Assembly: GCF_001411555.2 (NCBI RefSeq)
Contig: NC_049901.1
Location: 26,988,372-27,052,371, forward strand
Direction of reading: 5' to 3'
Origin: Juglans regia
Taxonomy: Eukaryota; Streptophyta; Magnoliopsida; Fagales; Juglandaceae
DNA: 64,000 nucleotides
Part shown: piece by piece, positions 46,101-58,764 of the stretch
Numbering within the stretch: position 1 is the stretch's first letter
How the letters are laid out: every line of letters starts with the position of its first letter
Program-made: the position numbers and the translations under genes
The notes under the pieces: model-generated
What the model saw: the letters and a program-made list of their open reading frames with translations, nothing else
Databases searched by the model: none
What the model was told of the DNA's origin: nothing

Positions 46101-48559
46101 AACTGAAAAATATATTTTCAAAAAAAAATTTGGATCGTATTTATATGATGAAACAACATATTTATTATCAAAGTCCTTAGTGTGCATGTTTAGGAACTTT
46201 CACATAGAAAAATGTTCATATTGCCTTTTCTCTTTAACTCTACTAAACCAAGGAGAGGGATCTCATTAGCGAGAAAATTTTTAATTTCTCAAGCTTCACA
46301 CCCATCATCCTATGCCTCTATGGCATATTTTAATATATCATTTCCCCACCCGAGAAATAATACCACCGAGTCAATGAGTGACCATCCAACTTCCAAACAT
46401 CTAGGAATTCTCACTAACACCACTACTTTCAATAAGTCTTAAATCAAATTAGGTATAGACTTCACAAATATCGCATTAAAAGCACTAATAAAAACATCGT
46501 TTTGTGCAACAAATGCAGTATGCGACGTTTTAGCTGCTAACTAGCGATATATCTTTATTTCTTGCATACTTAATATTTTTTATTTTCTTCAATCCACTAT
46601 AGGAGAGAAAAAGAAAAAACTTTGCGAGAAATTATCTTAACCTAAAACCTATCTTGCATCAGTGCCACCACGAGCAAAATTTTTAGTTTAGGTTTAGATA
46701 AGTCATACCTAATTATTCAGACTTTTGCCACAGTTGTCATGCAAACCTCCAAGGTGCTTGGTATTACTCTCAAGGGGTGCTCCAAAGTTTATATATCTGC
46801 AAGAACCTATATGTTCTCGCTAAGAGAAATAAAACTTGAGCAAGATTACCAATGCTAATACCACATAAAGGTGCACTGATAAAATCTTTAAAAAAATGAA
46901 TGTGCCAATCAAGAATGTCTTCAACACGCTTGCACACTCAGATTTTAATATCCTTACTCGCCAGACATACTAGCAAGTTTTAGAGAGTATGTTCTTATTT
47001 GTGAGTAATCTAAATTGCTTTAAGATTATAATACTCAACCTCAAAATATAGGAGCAATTAATCTTTACGTTACAAAAACAACGCGCAATTTCTTCTATTA
47101 CCCACAAGATTCTTAAAGGCAAAATAGTGATTTAGCTCTATATGATAGTTGATCCCATCAACTTCTATAAAAATTATAGTGCATGCGTCCCACGCGCACT
47201 TCCAATTTTATTCTAGACATTTTAGAGGTTTTTCAATAATGATGATCTAAGACTATCTGACTCTCAAAATAATCTTTATTTGTTTCCAACTATTGCTCAT
47301 GGAGGAGATTAATGCGACGATTAAGTCTTATAAATAATCTCTTGGCTTTCTTCATGGTTATCTCAAAGTTACTAAACTATGCGCATCTCATTACACACAC
47401 ATCTATGAAATTTGCCGCTTTAATCTAAGTTAGAAGAAAAATAATTAATACACGTCGCAAGATCGAAAAATCGCTAAGCTTCCTAATCATCTCTTGCGCC
47501 TCAATGTCTAATTATTAATTTCTAACTTAATTTTCGCGCAAATTTATATTGTATAGGAGATTAATTCCAAATCAATCTCAACCATACTCCCACTAGGATA
47601 AGTAATCTACCGAGTTAGTCTCATGTAAAAATAATTTCTTCTTAGATCGAAGAAATCAATTTAAACCAATCATAAGCATGGACAAATCAAACTCGGGCTA
47701 CTTAATCCTCTAGTTTATCACATCCAAAAAAAATTGAAGACAGTTCTAAAAAATAGTCTAATAATACAAGTGATAAAAAAAGCTCATACATTTACATGTA
47801 ATCATAATACATGTACAAAAATGATCACATCACATTTGATCCAAATAATTATTATTCACAAAAAATAATAATCTAGGCAATTTATAACGTAAAATAAAAT
47901 GCCAAACAAATGTGACAAAAAAAATATCATGGCAAGCATGTATTTAATAACCATAATCACATGCAAAAATATTTCAAAAAACATTTATGCCACAATAACA
48001 TGCTGAATAAATAACTAAAATCAGCAAACTTACCAATAATAGGCTCTAGCCCAAAAGGTTGAGCTTATAGTTTTGTGTATGAGGTCTTGGGTTCAAAACA
48101 CCACTCAAGCGTTTTGTAAAACAAAATTTTATGCCACTCTTCTTGGACAGCCAAAGGGCCGCACCATCTTGGGCGCCCAATTGCAAAGCAGGCCTGTGCC
48201 TGCTGGGCTCACGGCCCAAATCCTCCAGTGGGCATTTTTTTTAAAAAAAAAAAAAACTAGTTGGGCTTTTCTTTTTCGACTGAAATAAAACAAATAGTTT
48301 TGCAACCCACAGCCCATAAATAATTTAAATCAAAACTGTTTGCCTTTACTTAAAACAGATGGGTTTTGCTAAAACAAAAAAAAATATGTGCCGGACCCAG
48401 AACTTAAAAAAAAAATAGGCCCAACTCCCTTTAAATCCAGCCCAGACTTCATCACAAACATCACTGTTCATCTTCCTCCTTCAGCCGATTGTTACAGTGC
48501 ATCCAAAAAAAAATTGGAACCGATGCCACATCTTGTAACCGCCTACTGCCGTTTCATGT

Positions 48560-49400
48560 TGGCACTAATATACACGTTCGGCCACTGGTTCTCAACGGCC
48601 GTAGCACCGTGGGCTACGCTCCACACGTATGTTCGCAGCACGCAGCTCTGCGGGAGGCAGAGACTGTCGCACCATCCGTGCGCAGTTCTTCCCGTAGCAG
48701 AGCTTGCCGTGCTCCTCTGCACGCAGCAGAGCTCGCAGCACCACCATGGTGCGCGCTGCTCTGCACGCAGCAGAGGACTGTGCGACACGGACTGGTAAGC
48801 CATGGTGCAGCGCAGAGCATGGCGGGCTGCGCCATGGCTGGTGCGCGCAACTGCATGGGCAGCGTAACACCCAGCTGGTGCGCCCACACTGCAGTGCTCG
48901 ATGCACTTCGTAGCCATGGCAGAGGCGCCCATCCACGGCAGTGCCACCCCCACCCTGCACTGTGTGCAACGCTGCACCACGACAGCATTCCTGAGGCGCT
49001 GGGCTGCCTCACTCCCCTTGTGCGTAGCTCTGAGTGGAGCAGAGCTCGCCGCGCCCAAGTGGGCGGCTTTGTGCACAGCAGGGCCAGCCTTGTCGCTGCT
49101 TCTCATTGCGGTGCAGCCGCTCTTGGTACGTAGTGCACCATCGTGCCACTTCGCTTGGTATGCAGCATCGGCACCTGGTGCCGCAATACCTTGGGTGCAC
49201 TTCGCTGCCCTCTGGTTCGAGCAGCACCGTGGCGCTCAGACACCTCAAGAGGTGCTCAATGTTGCCTTGCGGATGCAACACAGAGGTGCACCCATCACCT
49301 GTGCGGCAGCACCCAAGCGATGCGCTCTGGTGTCTTTTGCGGCGCTCATGGCACCGGGGTGCACAATACCCTCCAGTGCAGGTTGTTGCCTCATATGGCC
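48560..49400. repeat. GC-rich island in the LARD leader
   Basis: About 840 bp of GC-rich, CpG- and GCAG-rich sequence in an otherwise AT-rich element. It is full of near-repeats such as CTCTGCACGCAGCAGAG (near 48715 and 48758) and TGCGCA/GTGCGC. All six frames have open stretches because stops are rare in GC-rich DNA; none resembles a protein. It corresponds to the 5' untranslated leader just after the primer site. Confidence 0.75.
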
Positions 49401-49594
49401 ATAGCCGCAGCGATTCTCATTGCGTTAACAATGATCAGCATCTATTAAGGGGTGAACATAAACCGCCTATCACGGTTATCGAGAGAAAATAAAATTTTTC
49501 TCATTGGGCAGCAAAAAAAAAAAATCAGTGAATGAAATCAAAACATGCACATCAAACACAAATCGAGAACAACCAATTCATGCTCTGATACCAA

Positions 49595-49991
49595 TGTTAG
49601 AAATAATAGATCAAAATATACAGCGGAAGCGATATTACCACACAGGAAATATCTCGGATTTAGTGCGGTTGTTCCACAGATTCTCCAGTATCATTGTTCA
49701 TCCAGGATCTTCACATCGATGGTGGAGTGTGCTACGTGGTAATACCAGAGCAACACTCACACGTTCCACAGCCTAGATGCCGTGACTAGAGAGAACCATT
49801 TGAGAGAGAATTTATTTGTTTAAGTGTCTCCTCTAAAGAGGGGGAGAGACTATTTAAATAGCCTCTCTAGTGTAACCCCTTGGCTGGACATTAAGGGCCA
49901 GCCATCAAGCCTCATAAAGTGGTTTAAGAGCCACTTCATAACCCTCAAGAGGAGGTGAAGGGGTGCCCACTATGGGTGCCCCTTTCTTACA
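49595..49991 (-). repeat. LARD 5' LTR
   Basis: Matches the 3' LTR with 4 substitutions. TATA-like CTATTTAAATAG at about 49850-49861. The primer-binding site adjoins at 49582-49593. Confidence 0.9.
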
Positions 49992-49996
49992 TCACC

Positions 49997-50510
49997 GGTT
50001 GCAAATCCATCAGTTTGGTTTAATTATATTTTTTTATTTTATTTTATTTTTAAAAAAAATAATTAATAAAAAATTTATTTAAAATATTAAATTAAAATTA
50101 AGTGACTTATTAATATAAATTATTTAACTAACTCAATAAAAAAATATTTTATATAGTTAATGATAATAAATTAGATAAAAATTATACTATTAATTTATAT
50201 AATTACTATATAATTAACTAATTGATATTATATATTAGTTAATTGATAGAATACTAACAAGTATTAATAACATATTTAAAATTTTATATTGTTAATAGTG
50301 ATATGTTAGAAGAAAATTACCTAATAAATTGTACAACTATTACATAAATAATATATATAATATTTTTTTTTTCATTCGATCCAGTCTAGGGTGGAAAAAC
50401 TTTAGATCGGAACCAAATCGAAACTTTTTAGTCCTCTAAACCATGGACCGAGATCGACCAGTCTCAGTCTAGTCCAGACAGATCATTTATCACTCCTACG
50501 CATACGAATG
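49997..50510. mobile_element. hAT MITE remnant
   Basis: The right end (GGACCGAGATCGACCAGTC...ATCACTCCTA) resembles the GGTCC-rich end of the element at 19888-20556, and the rest is AT-rich. The left end is not identified. Confidence 0.4.
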
Positions 50511-52360
50511 ACGACTCTTACGGGTTGACAACAATGACAGGTTAAGACGTGAGAAAAAGATAAGAGTTGTGCCACACCCCCAGTGAGGGTGTAGCCAGAG
50601 GATGAGTCTTGATAAAAATAATTTTATTTTTTTTATTTTTAAATATTTAAAAAAATTCATAATATCATTAAAAAATATTTTTTTTAATTATTAACTAAAA
50701 ATAAATTTATATTGGGACCCATCCTCAGAACAACTAGCATTTTCCATAAAATAAAGAAAAAATACATTGGAGTCACCGCATGCTCCTCATGACTGATTTG
50801 AGACTAGAGACACGACTCGTATAAGTTATCAAATTGATTAAAATCGTTCTTTATTATTTTTAATTATATTATCTTCAACTTTATAACAATCTTATATTTT
50901 TTAAAAGATGATAAAAAAAATCATATTCCTAATATTATAACGAGTGTTACTGATTTTTTTTAATATAATATAAACACATTTACAAAAACTCTAAATTTAT
51001 TTGTCAAAATTTATAAATAAAGGTATATTATAAATAACTTTTTTTTTTTTTTATCAAAGTTAAGTAGCTCTTGAATAAATTAAAATTATTTATATAATAC
51101 ATAAATTATTCGTAAATATAAAATGTGACTCGAATGATAAATTCAAACTCAACTCGTATTAGAATAAAATATTAAACTAAGAAGATCACATGACTCAAAC
51201 GGCCTCAATTACACTTTCACAATATTTACTTAGAAAGACAGTAAGAAAACGAATGCAGAAGATTCTAGTCCAATCCATTAGATAGAGAAATATAGCATCC
51301 ACACAAAATTTTAAAAAAGTGAATTAACAAATTATATTTAATTTATTACAGATTAAATTATAAAATTTATTTTATAATAAAACATATGTTATCATATCAA
51401 GCAACTAGTTTATAATTAACTTGGTTTCGTTACACATTATTTTATCTCATCTTATTTAATCATTATAATTTTTTTAAATTCTCATTTAAAATATAATAAA
51501 TAATTCAACTTTCTTTAAATCTTAAAATAAAAAATTATATTTTAATAATATTTTATTTAAAATTCAACTTTTTATAACACTTAAAAAAAAACTTTTTGCA
51601 TGTGGAATGCCACTTTCTCATTTTAGATATAATAGTACAAAGAAAAAATCTACTCATCATCCCTGCACCACACATCAAACATAATTTTTCTTTATCAAAT
51701 ATGTGGTATATGAATGATAAATAGAAGAACTCTTTTACTTCAGCAAGAATTAAAAAAAAAAAAAAAAGTGTGGTGTGTAGTTTAAGGTTGATGAGTAAAA
51801 GGGCTCTTAACAATTAAGTTCGTGAAAAATAAACTAAATTTGATGATTGTGTTACACCGCTCCTCACGGTTAAGAATAAAGTCACTTTTAAAAAATTTCG
51901 ATGATCGAAGTATTACTACTAACCTGGGCTTAAAAACATTTTTATTCTTAACACTAGGTACAAAGATTCCTTACAATAAATAAAATCATTCAAAATATTG
52001 AAATTATAAAAGAGAATATGTGGAAACATTTATTAAAATTTCTAGAATTTTATTACTATCAAAACCACAACTTAAAAGCTATGTGCATGATCTATGCCTT
52101 TGTCTTGCCTCCATAGGCCAAGTCCTGTCCTGCAATTCCATCCTCAATCCTCATAAAGATCTTCACTTGGGATGGTTGAAAAATATAAGGCAAACTAAAA
52201 TGAATTGAAGAGTTAGTAAAAAACCCATCATAATGTAAACATAATAAACATAAAATTTTTCATAAAATATTTCATGCTGAAAATTTAAAAATATGATCAT
52301 TCATACATATACTTATGACATGCATGACTTAGCTTACTTATCTTATTAGCCAACACCAAA
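50511..52360. other. AT-rich stretch with MITE fragments, no gene
   Basis: 50570-50745 resembles a MITE (related AT-rich text at about 14530-14690). 51425-51580 matches the interior of the GTTTGG MITEs (TTATCTCATCTTATTTAATCATTATAA). Poly(A)/poly(T) runs throughout. Confidence 0.45.
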
Positions 52361-52897
52361 GTGTTGAATTCCATTTCGATAACCATTCCGATCGAATCAC
52401 TGGTACGAAATATTTCGATATCGGTATGAATAAATTATATATACGTATTTGAGAAGCTCAATAATATTTTTCAATATAAGTCTTAAAAACACACATAATT
52501 ATAAAAATTAATAATAATTCTAAATTCTCAATCCAATTGTTAAAAAAAAAAAAATCACTATTCTTCATCAATAAGACAAGGATTAATATTCGAAACATTA
52601 ATCAAAATATTTTCGTTAATGTCACCACGATCATCATCAACATCAAGACTAACATTATCACTGTTTTTCACATTTAATGAGGCTAACGACTCCTCTATAC
52701 ATCCCAACCCAAGTCTTCTCCATCAATAAACTCTGATTCTTCAGCCACTCATTCTTCCATCTAGCCAATGTTTTCAAAGTTGATTGAATCCAAAGCATCT
52801 CTTCCATTTTTTTTTAATGTTTTTGCCAAAATAAAAGTCACAGAAATTAAAACGTTACATCTTTTTCAATAGTAAAAAATATTATTATTGAAAATTT

Positions 52898-54703
52898 TTA
52901 TCTCTCTCGCAGCTTCAAATTATAACGAACAAATACTAAATCATTCAAACGTTTATACTCTAGTCTATTCCGCTTCTTCAAATGAATAAACTCAAATGTA
53001 CTCCAACTTCTTTCACAGCCAGTCGCACTACAACATTGACATAATATGCAAGGATTAAAGAAGAGTTCAGGGTTAAGAAAACAACCCACTGTATGTAATA
53101 GACTGTGAAGCTGGTTATCCCATTTAACATCATTGATCTTGATGAATGGCATAAATGTAGTAACTTTATTCTTCAATCTTGCTTTTATATTCTCTTTGGG
53201 CGTCATACAAGTATCTCATTGCAAGCTTCTCATCTCCGTCGACAAGTCGTAGGACTTGAACCAAAGGCTCGCTAATTTTTACAATAAGTTGACATTGAGT
53301 CCAAAACTATATATCTTTTAGAATAATCTCAGTTATCTCATTCTCTATGTTTCTTTTAGAATGACTTTATACAACTCATTTATCACAAGTAAACATTTGT
53401 CTAAATTCTTTCTTAAACAAAAGTAAGTATTGTATACTTAAAAAATTTTGTTGCAAACCTTGTAACTACAAGACGACATAAATCACAACCTTTAGTGAAA
53501 TCTTTTATCATCAAAGCCAAAACTCAAGCATGATTATAAATGAATTTCGTAATCTTCTTTGCCTTCTATAAACTTTCATCAATAATAATAAAATGTTTGG
53601 GATCAGAAAAATTATCCAACATTAAATATATACAATCATCTGCACAAGGGGACTGAGCTGCACAAGGGGACTAAAAGGAAGAGCCATACTTCTGTTGTAA
53701 TTTTTTTTCCAGCAGCCTTATAACTTGCATCATTGTTTGTAATGAACTACACAATATTCTCAACCCCAACTTCTTAAACAACTTCATCAAACATGTTAAA
53801 TAATGTTTCGGAATCTTTTATAAGGCTTAATGTATCAATAGACTTCAAGAACGTTGTACCTTTTAGATAATAAACTAGAAAGTTGATTATTAGTTGTTGT
53901 CTGCCTCTGATTTGTCCAACCATTTGCCATTAGTGAACAACCACTCATTCCAAAACTTTTTAATATCTAAGAGATAATTATGAACCTCATTCACAGAATT
54001 CTTCAACAATTTTCCTTCCAACACATGTAAAGAAGGACCCTTGAATCCTGACCTAATAACAATTATGGCATCTATAGCCGTTTGATAAAAATTAGATTAA
54101 GCTGCATTGAAGAGTAGATTAGCATTGTACCACCAATTTGCTACATCCATCTTTATTTTGTCAATCATATCCTTCGAACGCAACACTCTTAATGGAAGGT
54201 TGAAATCCAAGAATTGTTCTTAAGAGTTGAAAATCTATTAAATACCCCCATTGACTTTCCACATTCTCTCTCCTTCCCCTTCCATTTTGCACCATGATAG
54301 TGTCCCTCATTATCGTCATCAACATCATCATATGGTAAATCTATAGGGCTTCCAATCTTTGAGTTTATTTTCCTTTTCTTCTCTTTAATTTTTTTTTTCA
54401 GTTAATTGACCAGCTCCTTTATTTGCCATTTTATATCATCAGGGACCTTTTTCATGCTTTTACATCACTTGGAATCCTAGCTAGATGATACTTCAACCTA
54501 GTGACTCTGCCACCTCGAATTGTTTTGTTACAATAAACACCTTGAGTACCATTTCTTGCCCCTAGCACTATGCGTGCATGGGCCCATGCTAGATCCTTTG
54601 ATCTTGCAGGAGAAACTGTCGTAGATGTAGCACTATTTGATAGAAAATTAGACCTTTTTACACCCCTGAAATGCAAATAAAGAAGTCTAAAAATGAACTG
54701 CAC
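52898..54703 (-). pseudogene. hAT transposase (BED + DUF659) pseudogene
   Basis: On the minus strand the N-terminus shows a BED-like finger (DLAWAHARIVLGARN, VYCNKTIRGGRVTRLKYHLA, about 54460-54590). The middle keeps ITNNDASYKAAGKKL, CADDCIYLMLDNFSDP and LCRLVVTRFAT (about 53450-53780). The end is the dimerisation domain (ATGCERSWSTFEFIHLKKRN, LEYKRLNDLVFVRYNLKLRER, 52910-53040). Many stops and frameshifts lie between. The conserved CAAH has become CADD. Dead copy, different hAT lineage from 2290-3640 and 23899-25869. Confidence 0.85.
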
Positions 54704-55135
54704 TGAACTAATTATAAGTCCTTTCTCAAATAGCTACAATCTCATAGTCAACTGCAGAAATATATAAGCATGAAGAAATTTGCACAAAAGAAATATGCAC
54801 AAAAGTTCAAAACGCCAACAAGAAATACAACAAAATTTGCATGAAAGAAATATTTTTTCATAAAGTCAAATTTGCACGAAAGAAATTTGCACAAAATACA
54901 CAGCAATGGGAAACATAGCCACAACAATGGAAACAAGGCTTTCTAATTTCTACACAAGAAACACCATGTTTTGATAAGTGATAAACAAAACAACAATGGA
55001 AAACACAGCCAAATGTTATAAACAACATAAACATAAGCAGGAAAAAGTTTGCACGAAAAAAATATGCACACAACATAAACACGACAGAAAATTTTGGTTG
55101 TTGCTTCTTCACTGATATACATTAAAAAATCCCTT

Positions 55136-55378
55136 TTATTCTGGAAAATAATAAAGCATTTCTAAATTCAAAGTATATCTTGATTTAAAATTTTCATCCA
55201 AATTCAAATTCTTCATTGGTTCAGATGTTCTTTTATGTATCCTATCATTTTGACGTTGCACAAAAGCCATTGCTTTGCATTTAGCTAGCACTAAAAAGGC
55301 TACTCCTAGTAGAAGTGGTAGAATTATTCCAAGTATTTTCGCTGGAACAGCTATGTACGTTTTAGATTTTCTATTCAC
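55136..55378 (-). other. ORF with one membrane-like segment, unidentified
   Basis: An 80-codon stretch reading [23 protein letters not shown], a convincing hydrophobic helix, followed by a basic and polar tail. It lies inside the decayed hAT, outside its transposase. It could be a captured exon of a host membrane protein or chance. No start codon or family is supported. Confidence 0.2.
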
Positions 55379-56129
55379 TTAGTAGTGTTTTTTTCCTTCT
55401 CCATACCACCATCGACAGCCTTAGCTTGTGTGACTTCCGCTCCAAAAATGAGAGTCAAGTTGTGAACAATGAAGAAAAAAAATACACATTGAGATGTCGG
55501 GGTGTAACTTTGTTTCCCTTGTCGTCCAGTTCCTTCCTTTGGCAGGAAGCCTTCACTAGATTTTCTTTTGAAACCCTTGCTGTTAGGTAAAAAAAAAGAA
55601 AGATCTTTCTTAAAGCAATACATGAATCTACCAAACCATAAAAAGGAAATAATGCTAGGAAATCTAAAGAAGTAGAAAGTAGAAACAAAGGGTTTTATGG
55701 AAGAAAATCTACAGAGTACAGACTAACCTCTAGACAACAAATGGGACGGAGTTTGATGGAGTCTGCGATGGCGTTAGGAGGCTCGAGCTGCGACGACATT
55801 GATTGTGGGGGCCCTCGACTGTTGGAGTGTGGCTGGTGATTGGAGTGGAGACAGCCAGAGTGTGGCTGGTTAGGGGTTCGATTTTGAGAATTTGATTTCG
55901 CATGGGACGGGAGAGCAAACAAGAGAAGTCGACCAGGGCACGAAATGACCATTTTATATCTCATTTCCAAGTTATTTACAAAAATGCCATTAAGCTACAT
56001 TTTAGAGTAAAATTACCGTTCCAGTTGGAATATCGGAATTGATCGAAATTAGACGGAACGTTCAGAATTTGACCCGAGATGGAATATGTACCAACTCTGT
56101 GCTGGTTACTTTTTCGGCATAAAAAATTA

Positions 56130-56940
56130 GAGTTCGTCTAGATACAGGCGAGTTAACAGACGAATCTGCATACCAAGCTTACGTGGTCTGCTGCTCAGAA
56201 TAACTTTTATTTTTTTAAAAAAAAAATGCAATCAGAAGAGGATTCGTCTCCCTTGCTTCTAAGATCATCTTCGTCTGTCTCTCATCCCCATAAAAAATGA
56301 ATAGAGACGCATATCAACTTGTTGTGCTCCACTTGAGCCCTTGGAGTTGCTTTAGTTTTCCCATCGTCTTTCTCATATGAGTTGGACAAAAAAAGAAGAC
56401 AAAGTTTAATCACTTTTGAAAGTTGTTGGCCAATAAAATTAAAATGAATCAGATATATCATTCTGAAACCTAACACAACCACCAAAAAATGGGAAAAGAA
56501 AAAATCTTTTTTCTTTGAGAAATGTTATGACTCACAATCCAAGAACTCTGGTCATGGTCGGCCAAAGAAGGCATGGTTGATGGTTTTGATACTGGTAGAA
56601 GAACAAACTCTCATCGAGTCAACCCAAGCACTTATTCAAGGTTCTTCAGAAACTTCTTCGGCCTTGAAATGGAAATGTATCCCTCAGTCGTTGCTGCCAT
56701 GAAAATGGACGGTTCCAACACAACCATGGTAATTGCAAGGTTGACACGAGAATGGAGGAAAATCGAGAGAAAACAAAATTAGAGAAAAGAACAGAAAGAA
56801 GAGAAGAGAATGGAGATGCCGAATGAAATGCACAGTTCAGCTCACCACTTCAAAACGAACCATTTTATTTAACATCCAGGTGGATGATTGGTGCGCGATT
56901 GGTCCCCCAAATCTGCTGCATTTAGCTTTTTCCTTAAGTT
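56130..56940 (+). repeat. Second copy of the long-TIR element, left TIR missing
   Basis: Collinear with 29318-30137 (shared TACAGGCGAGTTA, TACCAAGCTTACGTGGTCTG, TTGACACGAGAATGGAGGAAAAT and the right TIR). The copies lie about 26.8 kb apart in the same orientation. This one begins right after the hAT terminal region. Confidence 0.85.
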
Positions 56941-56984
56941 ATATATGAACTATTTAATTAAGCTTTCAGTTCCAATAGAATTAT

Positions 56985-57420
56985 TCAAATGTCTATGGAA
57001 GGGCTCCAATACTCCTAAAGACCCGCATGGCATTTACCTGAGCCCGACCCTCCAAGGTCCAGCAAAACACCTAAGGCCTAGATGCTCGATAGGGTTCAAG
57101 CTAAACTGATAAAGAGAGTTCCCACCAAATATCTTGGCACGATTAAAGGTATCTATTCACTCATAACATATAGATAACTCTGAGGGACGGGAATTTAAGT
57201 TTCAAATGATAGATAAGGTAGTTAAATCCGAAGGATCAGAAGAAGGCACAAGGTCTATATAAAGGGACCAGGTACGTAAACAAGGCAGAACATTAATTAG
57301 TTTTGAGATTACTTCTACAACTACTGACTTAGGCATCGAAGGTTCTCATTCTCCACCTCCAAGCTTTCTTACCCTTTGGTTGCAGGAGATCGAGAGTTCC
57401 AAGAGGTAAAACGCGTCTTC
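56985..57420 (+). mobile_element. LTR remnant with TATA box (Tat-like gypsy)
   Basis: Contains TCTATATAAAGGGACCAGG (57254-57272). Downstream is ACTTAGGCATCGAAGG and then GGTTGCAGGAGATCGAGAG, a promoter and leader arrangement I associate with LTRs of Tat/Ogre-type gypsy elements. No partner LTR or coding region. Confidence 0.45.
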
Positions 57421-58246
57421 AACAGTCTATAAAGTGGATTGTAGCAGAAAAATAAAACTAATACCATAAGTAATATAAATTGTACGTATACAAATATTAA
57501 TATTTCCAATCCAAGTTAAGCCAACATGAGTTATTAGTATCAAATACGTACAATTCAAGCACTTAAACTTAGGACACTGCTACATCTACCAACAAAAGCT
57601 ACCGAGCTTTTGTACCGACAGTGTTAAACATTTTTTCCAAAATTTTTTTATAGCATTTTTTTGTGTATTTTTTTTTTTTAAATAAACAAACACAATACTA
57701 AAAAATAAACAAATACAAATGCTAGAAAAATATATTTCGGTAAAGAAAATGAGTAGACTCTCTCGGTGAGTCTATCATTTTCCCTTAACTTATCAAAGTT
57801 TCAAAAGGACAGACTTAGATATTGACAATGCAATGTTCTCATATAGGTTACCACTCCACACCGTTTCTACAAGTCTGTAAATGACTTCACATTTTAGATT
57901 ACATATTAATCTTGAGGGTCAACCTCCTCTTCGTTATCCCCTTCCACAGTAGAGTGAACTGTACTTACGATAAAATATGTGATTCCATTTTATCAGTACT
58001 ACATAGGACTGTTCATCCGAGTTCTGACTCGAAAATTCAGGTATACCTATTCCGGAATCCGATATTACCACAGGTGGGACTCCAAAGATTTGCATTTTAG
58101 TATTCGAGATTAATGAATTCTACATGTGTGTGCACTGGGTTTCATTTTTTCTAAATCTTAAACATAAACATTAACTAAATAAAAATATGCTTTAACCAGA
58201 GGGAAGCACAATTTTATCGAATGAGTAATAAGCACTAACATGTAAC
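57421..58246. other. No gene seen
   Basis: AT-rich intergenic sequence. An AAGCTACCGAGCTTTTGTACC palindrome-like string lies near 57597. Confidence 0.45.
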
Positions 58247-58350
58247 ATTCACCTCAAGTGTTAAAAATTTTCCATTATCATGAACATTTATATCATAAAT
58301 CATTATTTTATTCATTTCTTTTTTTTTTCTCTTTCCTACTTTTACTTTAA
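58247..58350. repeat. Direct duplication flanking MITEs, copy 1
   Basis: ACATTCACCTCAAGT...ATCATAAATCATTATTT...CTTTTACTTTAA is repeated at 58957-59065. See the matching entry. Confidence 0.75.
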
Positions 58351-58721
58351 GCCACGTTTGCATTACCCCTCAAATTGTATATGTGATATTTAGAATATCT
58401 TAATATATTTATGAATAATAATAAAATTATTTAAATTAAAATATTTTATTGAGTCAAAAAATTGAATAAAAATATTATAAAATTAAAAAATTATTTGAAT
58501 ATTATTTTTTAATATTATTTTTATTTTGAGATTTGAAAAAATAGTATTAATTTTTATGTTTTATTTGAGAGTTAGGAAAAATTATAATGATTATGTAATA
58601 ATTAAATAAAAAATTTAAAATTTAAAATTGAAAAGTGTTTTTGTGATTGAGTGATGTTTGGGAAGGAATATTTAAAAATTTTCAAGAATACTTGAGAACT
58701 ATTTTGTTGTCAAACAAATCC
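58351..58721 (-). mobile_element. Tourist-like MITE (371 bp, TSD TAA)
   Basis: Ends GCCACGTTTGC and TCAAACAAATCC, flanked by TAA (58348-58350, 58722-58724). Internal blocks (GAATATTATTTTTTAATATTATT, GTGATTGAGTGATGTTTGGGAAGG) match 16747-17285. Confidence 0.75.
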
Positions 58722-58764
58722 TAAATATCTAGTTTATTGTCCTGATGTTCATAAACACCACTTA

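Larger units (their letters stand above)
42745..49991 (-). mobile_element. Young 7.2-kb non-coding LTR element (LARD-like)
   Basis: Two 397-bp LTRs (42745-43141, 49595-49991) differ at only 4 positions by hand comparison and are flanked by perfect TCACC duplications (42740-42744, 49992-49996). The primer site (complement of 49582-49593, TGGTATCAGAGC) is at the right LTR and the polypurine tract (complement of about 43142-43152) at the left, so transcription runs on the minus strand, the same as PRS4. The 6.4-kb interior has no gag, protease, integrase or RT motif in any frame that I can see, so it must have been moved by enzymes of another element. Short ORFs inside are chance. Confidence 0.92.
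52360..56110 (-). mobile_element. Decayed hAT element (DUF659 type)
   Basis: Contains the transposase remnant at 52898-54703 and has related ends: CCAACACCAAAGTGTTG...ATTCCATTTCG on the left and the complement CCAGCACAGAGTTGG...ATTCCATCTCG on the right, followed by TTCGAT/CCGAT subterminal motifs. No matching 8-bp flank was found, so the limits are approximate. Confidence 0.5.

Noticed and set aside
48047..48118. SINE-like segment (GGTCTTGGGTTCAAAAC, a B-box-like string)
   Set aside because: No A box at the right distance, no tail and no target duplication. Probably part of the LARD interior.
48489..49404. Long overlapping ORFs on both strands (up to 214 codons)
   Set aside because: They occur in all frames of a GC-rich, low-complexity LARD leader, overlap one another and show no known motif. 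Stops are simply rare in such sequence.
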